From: Chaetomium olivaceum | Taxonomy: Eukaryota; Ascomycota; Sordariomycetes; Sordariales; Chaetomiaceae | Reading direction: 5' to 3' | Length of the DNA: 64,000 bases | Assembly (NCBI GenBank): GCA_039881045.1 | Contig: JAYWVB010000004.1 | Span: 930,001-994,000, forward strand | Shown here: one piece after another, positions 34,098 through 45,553 of the stretch | Position numbering within the stretch: position 1 is the first letter of the stretch | Layout of the letters: every line of letters begins with the position of its first letter | Made by a program: the position numbers and the translations under genes | Notes under the pieces: generated by a model | Seen by the model: the letters and a program-made list of their open reading frames with translations, nothing else | The model's database searches: none | What the model was told of the DNA's origin: nothing

Positions 34098-34764
34098 TTA
34101 GAGGTCAACCAGCTCACCCAGCGACTTGCCCCCAAATTGCACAGCAGCCGTCAAGCAGGTGATGTGCTCGTCATCGGCGTTGTAGACGTCGGCCTGGACG
34201 GTATACTTGCCCTGTATCTGTTGTTAGCGATCTTGCTCCACACACGCTCAATGTCATAGGGGATTCGTACAGGAGGGATCTGCTTGGGCAGGTCGACCGA
34301 CTTGGTGATGACAAGCTTGCCCGGCTCAATGGGGCACTCGAGGTCCACATTCCCCAACTGCTCGCACAGGTCGGATTGCATGTTGATGAGTTTGATGTAG
34401 CCATATTTGACCTCGATGTGCACATAGGCGCCCTGGAGAATTGTGTCCTTCACCTGGCCGCTGGCTTCGATGACGAGCGTTGTGCCACTGTGAACAGGAC
34501 AAAGCCTTGATTAGCTTCTGGCCAAGTTGAGCCATCACGGAACCATCTCGGAGTGACTTACGCTTCAGGCGGATTCGGCGTCAAGGTGACCTTGTCAATT
34601 GAGAGGATATCCTTATCACGGTTGGCCTCACAGAACTGGAGCGGGTTCTGGCCGGGGACCTTGAGATCGTCGTCGCGCTTGACGAGGCTCTGACCTCCGG
34701 TGCGGAAGACGTTGCGCGCGCTGGCGGTGGCCGCGAGGGCGAGGACAATCGGGGAGAACCTCAT
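34098..34764 (-). CDS. npc2: Phosphatidylglycerol/phosphatidylinositol transfer protein, ML domain (NPC2)
   Basis: Secreted or vacuolar-lumen lipid carrier of the MD-2-related lipid-recognition family; the yeast and Aspergillus versions bind phospholipids or sterols. Three exons, 34764-34562, 34487-34271 and 34211-34098, encode 177 residues. A signal peptide 'MRFSPIVLALAATASA' precedes the mature part. Family features are 'PLQFCEANRDKDILSIDKV', 'GTTLVIEASGQVKDTILQGA', 'LCEQLGNVDLECPIEPGKL' and 'IPPGKYTVQADVYNADDEHI', with conserved Cys residues that form the ML disulphides, including the last in 'ITCLTAAVQFG'. A Lys-Arg pair in 'QSLVKRDDDL' may be a Kex2-type processing site. Confidence 0.93.
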
Positions 34765-35254
34765 CTCGACGGCTTATCGGTGGATTTGAGGGGGGTCGTG
34801 AGAGATCCGCTACTCCTCGCTGCAAACGAAGACAAAAACAGCAGATTTTCTGATGCCTAATGAGTAACTCGAGGCGGGCTTTAACGTCCCGATGGATTCG
34901 ATGGGCTCGGGAGGTTGTTGATTGATGGCCGACAACAACGATGTCGAAACACCGGCAGCGGATCGAAGCACGAGGCGGCACAAGGCGGCAGTGCTGACTG
35001 GTTGGCCTCCGGGCACAGACATTGGCTGGCAGCTCCCAACCGCACGTCATGGGGAGGCGGCACGGTCCTGATTTGCTCGAGCTCGACTGCGCTTGACTTG
35101 ATCCGACTTATCATGTGAGCGGGAGTGGGCCTGCTTGTCAAGTCAGAGCCAACCATGACTGCAGAGGCCATAGCCGAAACAAGGGTCGAAGTTCAACACC
35201 ACGCGGCTCCGTCTGGGGTTTCTTGGTCTTCACAATCAAGCGATTGGAAAAATG

Positions 35255-35286
<32 letters not shown>

Positions 35287-37438
35287 GGAACCATTCGCCT
35301 TTTGTCTTCTTTTTATTGCGTACGACGAGAACGGACAACTCGGACTCTGGCGAGGGCATCGCTATCGGGACTGCCTCCGACTTCGATATTTGTGCCTGTC
35401 GGGTCTCTAGCAACGCCAATGGCGCCGAGAGTGAAACATCCTGATTTCAGCACAACCCGAGTCGCGCCCTGAGCTCAGCGAAGTGACGTCAAACTTCACA
35501 GAATTATTTGGACCACCGATCGAGAAACCGAACATCGCTTCTTCGGGTGCGGCTACTCGTTGCTGGAACTGCACAAGAGGCTGACTACCGACCCAGCTAT
35601 TTACTGTACCAATCACCTTTTGGCAGTCCCGTCGTAGGATTCGGTCTTCGCTCGATGTCTTCGATCCAACGCGCAGTCAGACGGGAGTTTCAAGCGAGTC
35701 GAAGAGGAGCCGATATTGACACTGTGCACCCGCAGCGCCCCGCCTTCCTGCCTCCGACTTCTGAGTTTTCTTCTGCTTTGCTGCAGGCTACCGAAGAAAC
35801 CGCAGCCATCCACCTCGGTTCAAGAATAGTAGTCCTCTCTTCTCATTCTAAAATCCAGTTTCCATTCTCGTTGGCTTTCTACCCAATCATCCCACCAATA
35901 TTCTCTCCCGACAATGGAAGTTCTGCGCCCTGCCTTTTTTCTCACCCTTACACAGACATGATGGAAACATCATCTTGTTGTCAGTCGACCCACTTTCGTT
36001 TCCCGTTTGGGTCACTTGAAAGGTTCTTTGACACTATCTCGCTGGTTTGTATTTCTTCATATCCTACTTTTGAGGATATCGTGCCGGGGGCGTGCAAGGC
36101 ATCGACTGCTGACAGTCAAGCCGTGGACTCCGAGTCTCTTCAAGCGCAGTGGCTCGGCCGCCTGTCGCTCCGCTTCGGTTTGGCTTTAAATCCGGGCAGG
36201 CTGCGCAGTGCACCCCAACCGACCTCCGTTCTCATCTCACCCGCCGTCGACCAATCGCGAATGGGCTTCGAGACCACCGTTACCCACCGCCCTTGCTCCC
36301 TTGCACCGTTCTGAGCCTAGTGCCTCAGGCTGCACTGCATCCAACCTGCCTCCACAGTGGAACATCCTGGGCGGACTGGGTACGACTTTCCCACCTCAAG
36401 GCCGCCCGCCGCGCCCCAGCGAGCAGTTTCTGGCTGCTCATCAATTTTCTTTCCCTGGCGCTTGCGCTGCCCAGTGGAAGTTCACTGGGACAGAGTGGAA
36501 GTCGCGGCGCAAAAGTGAGCCCACCCGCCTTCTGCCTTTCTGGTTCCTTTCCCTCCCAAGACCGAGAGCCACCATGTTTTGCAGTACAAAGCTGTTCCTG
36601 ATTGGCCGGTGCTTGCACATTCCCCGTTTCCCTCTTAGCAGCACATCCTGGGCAAGTCCCCCAAGTCGCAGCAGCCCGTCCTTCCGCTCTCACTCTCTAT
36701 CGCATGGGGGGGGGGGGCTGCACTGAGAATGCTGCCATGCGCGCTGCGCTGCACCCGTCTCGTCTACCCATGTGGGCCCCCCTCTCTCTTGCACTTTCCA
36801 CTCTGGCCCTCCTCTCCTTCAAACTCTGCCTTTCTTTATCCAATCCCCAATTTTTCGCGTCACCCATTCGTCCCTCGACGTCGACATTTCCGGTATCCAA
36901 GACGGGATTCCAATCCTGCACTCGGCGACTCGATTCTCTCGATCCTCTCGATCCGAGTTCCTTTGTCCTCGAGGCGCATCACCTCTCCTCGTCTCGTCCA
37001 TTGTGTATCTCCCGTCTCGAGCCTGCCGCCACGGTCGCCACACTCGACCACAAGACAGCAGCACTCTCTACTTTCTCACTTGCACTCGACACCTGACGAC
37101 CCAGACAACATTGTTCAAGAACCGAGACGGTCCGTCATTGCTCTTTCGCCGGCCACATCCTCATCGCGACACCCGCACGACAACGTAACCGTCACACGAC
37201 CGAGCCGACGAACCCACCAACACGAAGCAGCATTGCTGCGGCCGGGTGCGCCGACACAAGTAGCACAATCCGACCGACCCGCGGATGACACTCTTGGTGT
37301 CTCTGCCGGTCCCTCCAACGCACACCGTTCGATCTCAATCGCGTCGAGACGCGCGACAAGCATGCCCTTCCAACCGGAGAGATAAACCATCCACACAATC
37401 CCTCCGCCGTTTGGCCGTCGCGAGGCTTTTCCAAGAGT
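34765..37438. other. Long divergent intergenic region, npc2 / SET gene
   Basis: About 2.7 kb. It includes a 30-base poly-A tract (35255-35284), pyrimidine-rich stretches at 36750-37400 that probably form a long 5' leader of the SET gene, and a run of about 11 G near 36708. Open frames in 35508-37100 have no domain or splice support. Confidence 0.45.
35255..35284. repeat. 30-base poly-A tract
   Basis: Uninterrupted A homopolymer, preceded by GGAAAAATG. It could be a retroposition tail remnant, but I see no recognisable element or target-site duplication attached to it. Confidence 0.9.
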
Positions 37439-40257
37439 ATGACAGACAAGTTACCACCGCTGTCGACGCCGATCGCGCTTCCGAGTCAGCCCACCTTCTC
37501 CCTCCCGGGTGCCGTCTCCAGTCGAGATGCCCCTCGGAAGCAAGAGACGGTAGAGGAGGAGCCGTACACCATCAAGTGTATCTGCGACTTCGCTGACGAT
37601 GACGGAAATACGATTTACTGCGAGACGTGCGATACATGGCAGCACATCGAGTGTTATTACCCCAATAACATCGACGATGCCCTTAGTCCGAACTTTGCAC
37701 ATTCCTGCGCCGAGTGCGAACCACGGACCCTAGATCGCCAACAGGCGATCGATCGCCAGAGGGCGAGGACCGTTGTACCGGTTGTAGAAACGGCCGCCGA
37801 CAAAAAACCAAAACGGCCGCCGTCCAAGAGCCACAAGAAGAAGCCAAAACCGTCAGAGCTACAGGTCAATGGTATCCACAATGGGCGCTCGACAACACGA
37901 AGAACACCAGCCCTCAGGACAGCCCGCATCTTGCGAAGAAGACCAAGAGCTCGCATAAATCGAATCAGTCAATCAGCTCGCAAGCGCCGAAGCGCAGCCC
38001 CTCCCACGGGAACGCGAAAGCGGCCCTGAGCCATCCCTTGAGTCCCGCGACAACCCCACCCGATCTTCCAGACGATTTCGAACTCTACAACTACTCGCCC
38101 GCATTCGTGTCCCTGCACAACGATCAGGCTTTTCAAATCGTCAACACGAACTCCTTTGCCGGTCTGCATATCTCGAACACCATGTCGGCCTGGCTGCGCG
38201 ACCAAGAAAAAATGAAGGACGAGACAGGCCGTTCCCACAGTGACGTCTTCCAGAAACTCCCTTCGAACATGGACTCGATCAAGGTCACACCCGAGATTGA
38301 GCGAAACAAAAAGATCATTGGTCCCAATACCGTCGTCCAGTGGCCGTGTCTCAAAGCACCTTCGACAATTGAAAAGGACGTCCCGCTCATGGAGGTCAAT
38401 GGTCAAATCGGCTTTCAAGCGGCTTACTGCGCCGATCCCGAGAATCGCTGGGCTGAGTTGACCGTGCCGCTCCCGTTCGTCTTGTTCCACCCGTCGCTCC
38501 CACTCTACATCGATACCAGGAGGGAAGGATCCGAGGCTCGGTTCGTTAGACGAAGCTGCAGGCCGAATGCGGTCATCGAAACATACCTTTCAGCCGGGAG
38601 TGAATACCGTTTCTGGCTGGTGAGCGACCGGCAGATCGAGGCAAAAGAACAGGTCACGATCCCCTGGAATCCCGGGTTCCCGGCAGGGGAGAAAGCCCGT
38701 GTCCTCCAAATGCTCGGCCTCGGCGACGACACGACAGGGGCGCATGCCGATCAGATTGTCACCGAGGCTGACTATCAGAAATATGCCGGCTGGGTCCATC
38801 TCATACTCTCTGAGCATGGGGGTTGCGCATGCAATCTCGGTCCGGAATGTGCGTTTGCGCGTTTCCACAGAAACTACCTCGCCACGGCCCAGTCGCGGTC
38901 AAACCCGCCAAAAACCAAGAAGCGCAAACCCAAAGCACAGCACGCCATCTCTCCCACAAGTACGGGCCACGCAACCAACAGCCGGGCGGCTAGCGAGGGT
39001 CATCTAGAAGACATCGCCGAGAATGGCCGGAGGTCCGTATCCAGTTCTTCGCGGAGCAAGCCGCCTAGTCGAGACATGACGCCATCGGCGCGTCAGGGCT
39101 CGTTCGATACGCTGGGTATACTGACGGAGCCCACGGACCGCGATAAAAGGAAAGTAGCAATGGTTGAAGACTCGTTCCGCAGGATGGAGCAGCAACAGCA
39201 GCAACACCAACCACCTCGCAAGAGGAAGCGCGTGTCCGATGGGGCTGGCTCCTCTCAGACAAAGACATCAAAGCCCAGGTCCGCAACCCACACGCCCAAT
39301 CTTCCCAGCGGGTTCCCGGAGCGCGGCTACGTCGATGCTGGGACTGGAACCTCGAGGAGCAAGTCTGATTCACCTGGCGGGGTTAGCCCCACCCATGGCC
39401 ACATTGGAAATAGCCTGCGACCCAGGAATGCATCGCCCCCTGTTCGCTCGCGTCCCACTTCGGCCGTGCCGCGTCCACAATACTGCGATGCGGCAGTACA
39501 AACAGACTTCCCCGACGCCAGCGACACAGCGACTCCAAAACGGCGAGTGGGCTCTTGTTTGAGGAAACGAATGTTGGAGAACTGGCGCCATGTCCGTCTC
39601 GAGGAGGAAGAGCGCGCTAAGCGTCGCGCAGTGGAGCGGCCGCCATCTGCCATGAGTGTAGAAAGCCATGGTGACCAGGATGCCCTCCTATCGTCGCCAG
39701 CCTCGACCAAAGAAGCAGAGAAGGGGCCGGGTAGCGATGTTTCGACAGGCGGACCAAAAGACCACCCAATGCCGGATGCTCGACCGTTGTCCCCTCTGCA
39801 CACGGTCGCCGCCGCGCAACCTCCGACAACCAGCCCTGTTAGCAACAAGTCGCCCGACCTCCGAGTAGAACCGCCCCCTGTGCCAGTTTTCCAAAGTCCC
39901 GCTTCGGCTGCTTCTGCGGCATCAACGCCCGTCTCCGCTGGGGCCAAAGCGACCCAATCGCCTTTCTCTGCCACGGCTTTCACGAGTCCGTTTCCTCCGC
40001 TGCCCATCAACAGTGCGACGGCTACCCCAAGTCCCGCTAAGAAAAAGCTCACGTTCAACGACTACAAGAACAAGATGAGTAAAGCTGCCGGCTCGCGTCC
40101 GTCAATAGGGACAACAATGTTGAAACCTCTGCCGAACGCAGATGAGCCCAAGTCCGCTACGAGCGTGGATGGCGGCGCATTGGCTGGCTCGCCGATACCC
40201 GAAAAGCTGGCCGAGCCAGCGGTGAAGACTGAGACGACAGCGAGGACGGCGACATGA
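37439..40257 (+). CDS. PHD finger and SET domain protein, Set3/UpSET/MLL5 type
   Basis: Chromatin regulator related to yeast Set3, the scaffold of a histone deacetylase complex whose PHD finger reads methylated H3K4. The PHD finger is near residues 47-93: 'CICDFADDDGNTIYCETC' followed by 'DTWQHIECYYP' and 'HSCAEC'. The SET domain lies around 38330-38700 with 'PLMEVNGQIGFQAAYC', 'YIDTRREGSEARFVRRSCRP' and 'EAKEQVTIPWN'; this R-x-SC-x-PN version is that of the likely inactive Set3/MLL5 group. A post-SET-like 'HGGCACNLGPECAFARFHR' follows. The frame changes between 37865 and 37917: either a 53-bp intron (CAG|GTCAAT to CCTCAG|GAC, giving 921 residues) or one missing base. The C-terminal 450 residues are disordered with a nuclear-type basic patch 'PPRKRKRVS'. 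Confidence 0.88.
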
Positions 40258-41838
40258 ACGACCCATGTCCGACAGACTATATATAAAGGGCGGCCACTGC
40301 TGTCAAGCACGCGGGTTCCTGCCTTGACCTTCTCTTAATCCCGGCTGGCTACGGTATGGGACACGGTGACAGACACGGTCCTCCTTTTCTCATCTCTTCT
40401 CTCTTTCCAAAAGGATGGGCGGCGATATCGTTTTTAATTCGAATTCGGATGCGGTCGGCGTTGACGGAGGCCTGGTCGGGAATGACGTAAAGGCAGTCTG
40501 GGAACGGGGAACAGGGTAGCGAAATGGTGGGGTTTCTTTTGCTACGGCAGGCACGGTTTTAGCTATCGTTAGGCTTTGGCTTTGGTCGGCTTGGGGTTGG
40601 GAGTTTTCTTTCACGGCTGGGGTTGGGTGCCGGGCGTGCGCGGGTTTTTTCTGATGGGTTTATTTATCCTTGGTTTTCGATTGCTTGTCAGGTTGATGTG
40701 GGATATGAGGTGTGTTGAAGATGAATTGCGCAGGGCACGACGGTTCCTTACCAGATGCTCGTTTTTTCCTTTCTCTCCGCCGGCATTTCGAAGAGTTCGC
40801 CTTCTTCCGCGCTCTGTTCTGATGGATGCTTCCGGGGCTGGGCTACGACAGACAGACAGACAGATACAGACAGGCTCATTTTTGGAGTCCCATCTCCCTC
40901 TCTCTGGGAAGAGGCAGAAAAGACACCGCCCCAACCAAGGCTTTTATTCCCACCCGCTACATGATCGTGATGGAGATCGACTTGGTTTGAGTTACAGGCA
41001 TTTGTCGATGAACGACCGACGCCGAGTAAAGGGCATGATGGTATATTGGAAGCGGGGGAAGACGCCCGCCAGTCCGGCCATAAGGGGGGTGGCGGGGCGC
41101 ACACTACCACCGTCGTGCCCTGCGGTTGGCGTCATGGCGCCGGTACTAGTGGCCCGCAGACCCGATATACCAGCCGCCAACCGCGTCGTCGGCTTAATGG
41201 GTCTTTGCCGGCCAGTTTTGTCGTCGCTATGAGTCGGGCAGGTGGCGATGGCCTCGCTCAGTGCAGCAACAGGCATTCTGCGAGTTGGTCGGCCGACCGA
41301 CTAGCCGGGGATCATCTTCCACATGGTCGAGGTAAGCAGCGGCGCCCTGCTGCTGCTAGGCTCTGACGTATCTGCCAGCAGGTTGTTGGTGAGCAGGTCC
41401 GTGGTGGGGACGCCGGCGGAAAACGTATCCATGATCAGGTTGACGCAGAAGCTGGGTCGTGTTGAGCACAGAGGGCTCTTCGCTGCTAGCGACGGAGGGT
41501 TAATATGCCGCTTTGGTTGATCCATTATCTAGGAACGCGGAGATCGGACGGCGGCAGGCAGAGCACGGCCGCGATGACCCTTGCTCACAACTAGGTAGTA
41601 CATAGTATAGTGATGTTGACGCGGACGAGTGGTGAGCCTTGCCCGCGTGACCCTGACGGCATCACTTTTCAGCTCACCCCTTCGCGGCTAGACTTTGATG
41701 CGTATAATTGCTGGTGACAGCCCGCTTGGCAGTAACAGCCCGTTGTTCTGCTTCATCAACACCACGCTCGTAATCTCGTTTACTGCTAAAAAGACTCAAA
41801 TTACACGATTACAAGAGATCCTCCTGTACGGCTTCGCT
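40258..41838. other. Intergenic region with one copy of a diverged duplication
   Basis: 3' flank of the SET gene and upstream region of the RING gene. Contains a (GACA)n microsatellite near 40850-40875 and copy 1 of a duplicated sequence (about 40888-41060), listed separately. No gene is supported. Confidence 0.45.
40888..41060 (+). repeat. Diverged duplicated sequence, copy 1
   Basis: Shares an ordered series of matches with 42793-42988: ATCTCCC-CTCT, then GCCCCAACCAAG, CTTTTATT, CCGCTACA, ACTTG-TTTGA and AGTAAAGGG, ending in TTGGAA-GCGG. Same orientation in both copies. The two copies flank the RING-H2 gene. No open frame or terminal repeat recognised; origin unknown. Confidence 0.6.
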
Positions 41839-42547
41839 ATGGAGCAAGGCGCGTCTACCGGACGGCCCACTCCAACCCGTGGTCAGCTCATCCTCCTCTC
41901 TGGATTTCTCACGGCAACCATACTCGGACTCTGCTGTATACTGTATGTTGTTGACCGGGGCTCTCAAGTGTGATCAAGTACTGACACTCGCCACCCGGTT
42001 CATAAGCTGTTACTCCGGCGGCAGGAGAGGGGCGGATGCCGCTATGGCTAACGTTAACCGCCCGCCCCCGGACCGGGATGTCGAAAACAATGGCATCGAA
42101 CTGGTCTCCAACACGCCCGTGTCTTCTCCCAAGCCGGCCCCAACGTATGCACATCTGCGAGGCTGTTGTGCCTGTGCTAGCGGTACTAAAGTGATACCAG
42201 ACCAATGGCAAGTTGCCCCCAGCACCATCCTGCTACCCCCAGCGCCGTCTTGTGACCCTCGTCGCCGTTCTATGCCCCCATCCCCGTGCTGTTACCTTAT
42301 AGCGTTGACCTGTGACCCCTGGTCCGTAGCTAATACCCACTGCAGCATCATCTGTCTAGACGCCTTCCAGAACGAGAGCTTGGTTCGCTCGCTGCCGTGC
42401 CATCATGTGTTTCACGCCCGGTGCATCGCAAACTGGTTCCTGGGTGACCACAATACCTGTCCGGTATGCAAGGCACATTGTTCAAGTACTACTCTGGCGG
42501 AAATGGTTCTTCCTACAGAGCCGTTTAGGGCCATGTTGCCAGCATGA
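41839..42547 (+). CDS. Membrane-anchored RING-H2 zinc finger protein (putative E3 ubiquitin ligase)
   Basis: Three exons (41839-41942, 42025-42207, 42346-42547) encode 162 residues. One transmembrane segment is near the N-terminus ('GQLILLSGFLTATILGLCCI'). The C-terminal RING-H2 domain reads 'DQCIICLDAFQNESLVRSLP', 'CHHVFHARCIANWF' and 'NTCPVCKA': C-x2-C, C-x-H-x2-H-x2-C and C-x2-C, the complete C3H2C3 set. The small one-TM/RING layout matches ATL-like ligases that ubiquitinate membrane proteins. Intron 2 has a GC donor (CAATG|GCAAGT) and a CTGCAG acceptor; only this join restores the first C-x2-C pair. It sits next to metal-uptake genes, so a role in transporter turnover is conceivable but unproven. 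Confidence 0.8.
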
Positions 42548-43065
42548 TTTGACTTTCGGTTGATGGGGAGCATGGAAGGGTTGAAATACGTGCTTGTGTG
42601 GGAGCTTTGGAAAATCTATATTGATGATAATTAATATCGAATCATAGCTTAGTCTAGAGGGGACGTGGTCGATTTGTAGTTAGCCTATTAAAAGACATTA
42701 CAACATGTACCCGGGATCGCGAGTCAGAACAACGCAACACACCAGATGTTTCTAGTTTCTAGCCGTTAGAAAATCAACCCGTTCTAGAGAACGATCTCCC
42801 ACTCTGTCTAGAAAAGGGTGGGAAAGATCAGCCCCAACCAAGATGCTTTTATTTCCGCCGCTACACGCGTGGATCTGTCTCATTCAGAATATACAATCAA
42901 TTCAATGAGAGTCTACTTGATTTGAACTATCTTTATCTGATGACCAACTCCAAGTAAAGGGTACCAATATTGGTTGGAAAGCGGCCAAGTAGCTATGATT
43001 AACCTATACACATGTCCCCGCTATGGACCACACAAAACCTTCAGGCTCTAGACATCCCCGGAGTC
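42548..43065. other. AT-rich spacer with copy 2 of the duplication
   Basis: Convergent 3' flanks of the RING gene and the ferric reductase. Clearly more AT-rich than the neighbouring genes, and it carries copy 2 of the duplicated sequence. Confidence 0.5.
42793..42988 (+). repeat. Diverged duplicated sequence, copy 2 (AT-richer)
   Basis: Matches copy 1 at 40888-41060. Where the copies differ, this one often has A or T where copy 1 has G or C (for example CTACTTGATTTGAA against CGACTTGGTTTGAG), as expected if this copy suffered repeat-induced point mutation. Confidence 0.6.
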
Positions 43066-45553
43066 CTACCAAGAGAAGCTCTCCTCAATCAACCGAACAA
43101 CCACCCCGCGCCGCCCCAACCCTGCGACCGCAACCCTAACCTTGTCAGCCATAGCCGCGGGCCCGCACACCACCACCGTCGTCCCCCCCCTCCCCGCCAC
43201 ACCGTGGCCCTCCGAGGAGGGGAGCAGCTCCTGCGCCAGCAACACGCCAACATCAAACCGCCTCCCCGCCGAAATAGTCACCTCCGTGCTTCCCCACATC
43301 TCCGTCGTCGTCGATCCCCCCCCCCCCTCGCCCCGTTTACCACCACACCCACCCTCCTTGCTGCTGCCACTCCAACCGCCACTACGACCGCCACTACCGA
43401 CCAGGTCGGCAGCAGCAGCTCCCGACACGCCAACCACCCCTCGCACCGCGCGCACCAGCGCCGCGGACTCGGCACGCACCCCCAGAAGAGCTGCACCCTG
43501 TCCCCCCCAACCCTGACCCTGACATTGTCCTTGGGGTTGTAGTGTAATGTGTGGCAGCCAGCACCGGTCGGCAAAAAGGGCAGCACCCCCGTGACGCCCA
43601 CGCCGCCAGCGATGCAGAGCAGGCTGGGGTGGGTGAGGGAAGGGATGGGGGAGGGGGATTGCAGCAGGGAGAGGTGCGAGCCGTAGGAGGTTTCGAGGAG
43701 GGTGGGGATTCCCCGGTCTTCGGCGGCTCCGTTGTCGGTGGAAGAGGGGTTTGAGGTGTTGGGGGTGTGCTGGAGGAGGTGGTGGGTGAGGCCGTGGTGC
43801 CGGCGGATGAACAGGACTAAGCCGGGGCCGCGCGGGTGGATTTGGGGGGTTGTTGGTGAAGTGGTGGTGGTGGTGGTGAGGGATGTGGTTGGTGTTTTGG
43901 TGTCGGTTTGCGGGGTTGGTGGGCTGCTCGGGATGCTTGTGTTGCTGCCGCTGCTACCGATGTGCGTCTGGGAGGGAGGGCCTGGGGCGCACACGGCGGC
44001 TACGGAAAATGGGTGGTTTTCCCAGACTCGCCAGGTCAGGGTCGGGAAGTACAGATACGCATGGCCCTCGCCCTCGACCCCGGGAACATCCACCTGCAGG
44101 TAATCCTCGTCCAGGACAGTAACAAACGCCCGCTTGACGCCGTTCCGCGCCAGCCGTAACGGTCTGGCCAGGAACCGGTCAAACAACCAAAAGGCAAAGC
44201 TGATCCAGACCCAGGTCTGGTACCCCCATTGCCACTCGTACCGGTAGTAGATGTGCAGCATGCAACCAATCATGGCCAGCACGGCGAGGACCACGTGGGT
44301 AACAAGAAAGAACTCGTACAGCTTCCTGCGTAGCGGGAGAACAGACAGAGGCATGAGCAACGCCAGAGCGAGCGTGCCCACGATGCCCCAGATCCAGTAG
44401 TCCAGCTTGCTCTCTTCTGCGTGGGCGCCCTCGCCGGCCAAGGGGTCGAGGTAGTACTGCAGATAGATCGCCGAGTGCAAGCAGGCCTGCAGCATGCAGA
44501 TAACAGAAATCCAGCGGTGGACGAGGAGGAAGGTGGAGTGAGACCAGTTGGTGACAAACAGCAGCACGTTGTTGCGGCTGGAGAAGAGCACGGCGAGGGC
44601 AAGGTTGACAAAGCTGAAAACGCCCACGCGGTTGCTGATGTAAACGACAAGCTGCCGCTCCACGGTCGGGTACCACGACATGGGGTCCCGTACTTCGTAT
44701 CCCACCGAGCAGACGATGATGTTGATAATCCAGATGTAGGCGATAAAAAGGCCCTGTCCGCGGGTTGGCACCAAACCGAGCCCTAGGACAGGGATGGAGT
44801 GGTAGTTTCCGAATAAAGGGGGGTCGATGAAGGTCGCGTAGAATTTAGACACCAGGACTGGGCTCAGGGGTAGGAAGCGGAACCAGGAGAACACGATAGG
44901 AATGCCGACGCAGGTGACAAAGAGGACGAGTCTGCCGGGATTGTTAGTATTTGATTCATCCTCAATCATAAACCCGGCGAACCCACCCAAAGGTCGAGGC
45001 CCTGATTTCCATCCTCTCAAACGCCTCGTCGCCATTGAAACTTCCCAGCCAGGCCTCCTCGTCCACCAAGGACGTCGTGTTCAGCGTGTGCCTCGGAATC
45101 GAGGATAGTCCTCGGCGGCGCCTGCGCTGCGCGGGACAGCGCAACCTGGTACGAGTACGCCGGCATAGGCTGGACAACCTTGCGCCCGACAATATCCATC
45201 TCCCAGACCCTCTCCAGCGTGGAATTGCTCACCCCCGGACAGTGGGTGTGAAAACACCAGGCCAAGGTCTGGAGGAACGGATCGCTGGTGGCTTTGCATT
45301 CGGGGTTAGCCGAACTCATGTGCATCCCACCCATGTCCATGTCGTCCATGTGCTCGTAGCCGCAGTCGAGGTTCCAGCTGCTAACCGTGTCGATACACGC
45401 GTAGGCACACGGGGGATCATACATGACGATGCCATAGCCAATGATTCCATATCGTTCTCTTCCTGAAGTAACGTGGGCTTGGGAAGCGTGAGTGCGGAGC
45501 AGATGTGAGGAGGTGACAGTGCCCAAGGCTGCCGAAGTAGTGGGCTGTCGCAT
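43066..45553 (-). CDS. Ferric/cupric reductase (FRE family, NOX-like) with two frame breaks
   Basis: Plasma-membrane flavocytochrome that reduces Fe(III) or Cu(II) outside the cell with NADPH. Two exons, 45553-44987 and 44931-43066, surround a 55-bp intron. The extracellular N-terminus is Cys-rich ('YDPPCAYACIDTVSSWNLDC', 'HMDDMDMGGMHM'). The heme-binding His pairs are in 'LLVHRWISVICMLQACLHS' and 'LVTHVVLAVLAMIGCMLH'. FAD motif 'WENHPFSVAAV', NADPH motifs 'CIAGGVGVTGVLPFLP' and 'GGTTVVVCGPAAM' are all present. The frame breaks twice: one surplus base near 45085 (between 'PRTILDSE' and 'HTLNTTSLVDEEAW') and one missing base at the five-C run 43479-43483 (between 'VQLFWG' and 'VRAESAALVRAVRG'). 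With both corrected it is 810 residues, a normal full length. The start is the best of several ATGs and is uncertain. Confidence 0.85.

Noticed and set aside
35255..35284. Poly-A tract as evidence for a processed retrogene or LINE insertion
   Set aside because: No coding or element sequence attaches to it and no flanking direct repeat was found; homopolymer expansion is enough.
41080..41300. Possible remnant of a ferric reductase C-terminus on the minus strand ('TVVVCAP' near 41100)
   Set aside because: Only seven residues match and neither flank resembles the family, although copy 1 of the duplication lies beside it as copy 2 lies beside the real gene. Too weak to call.
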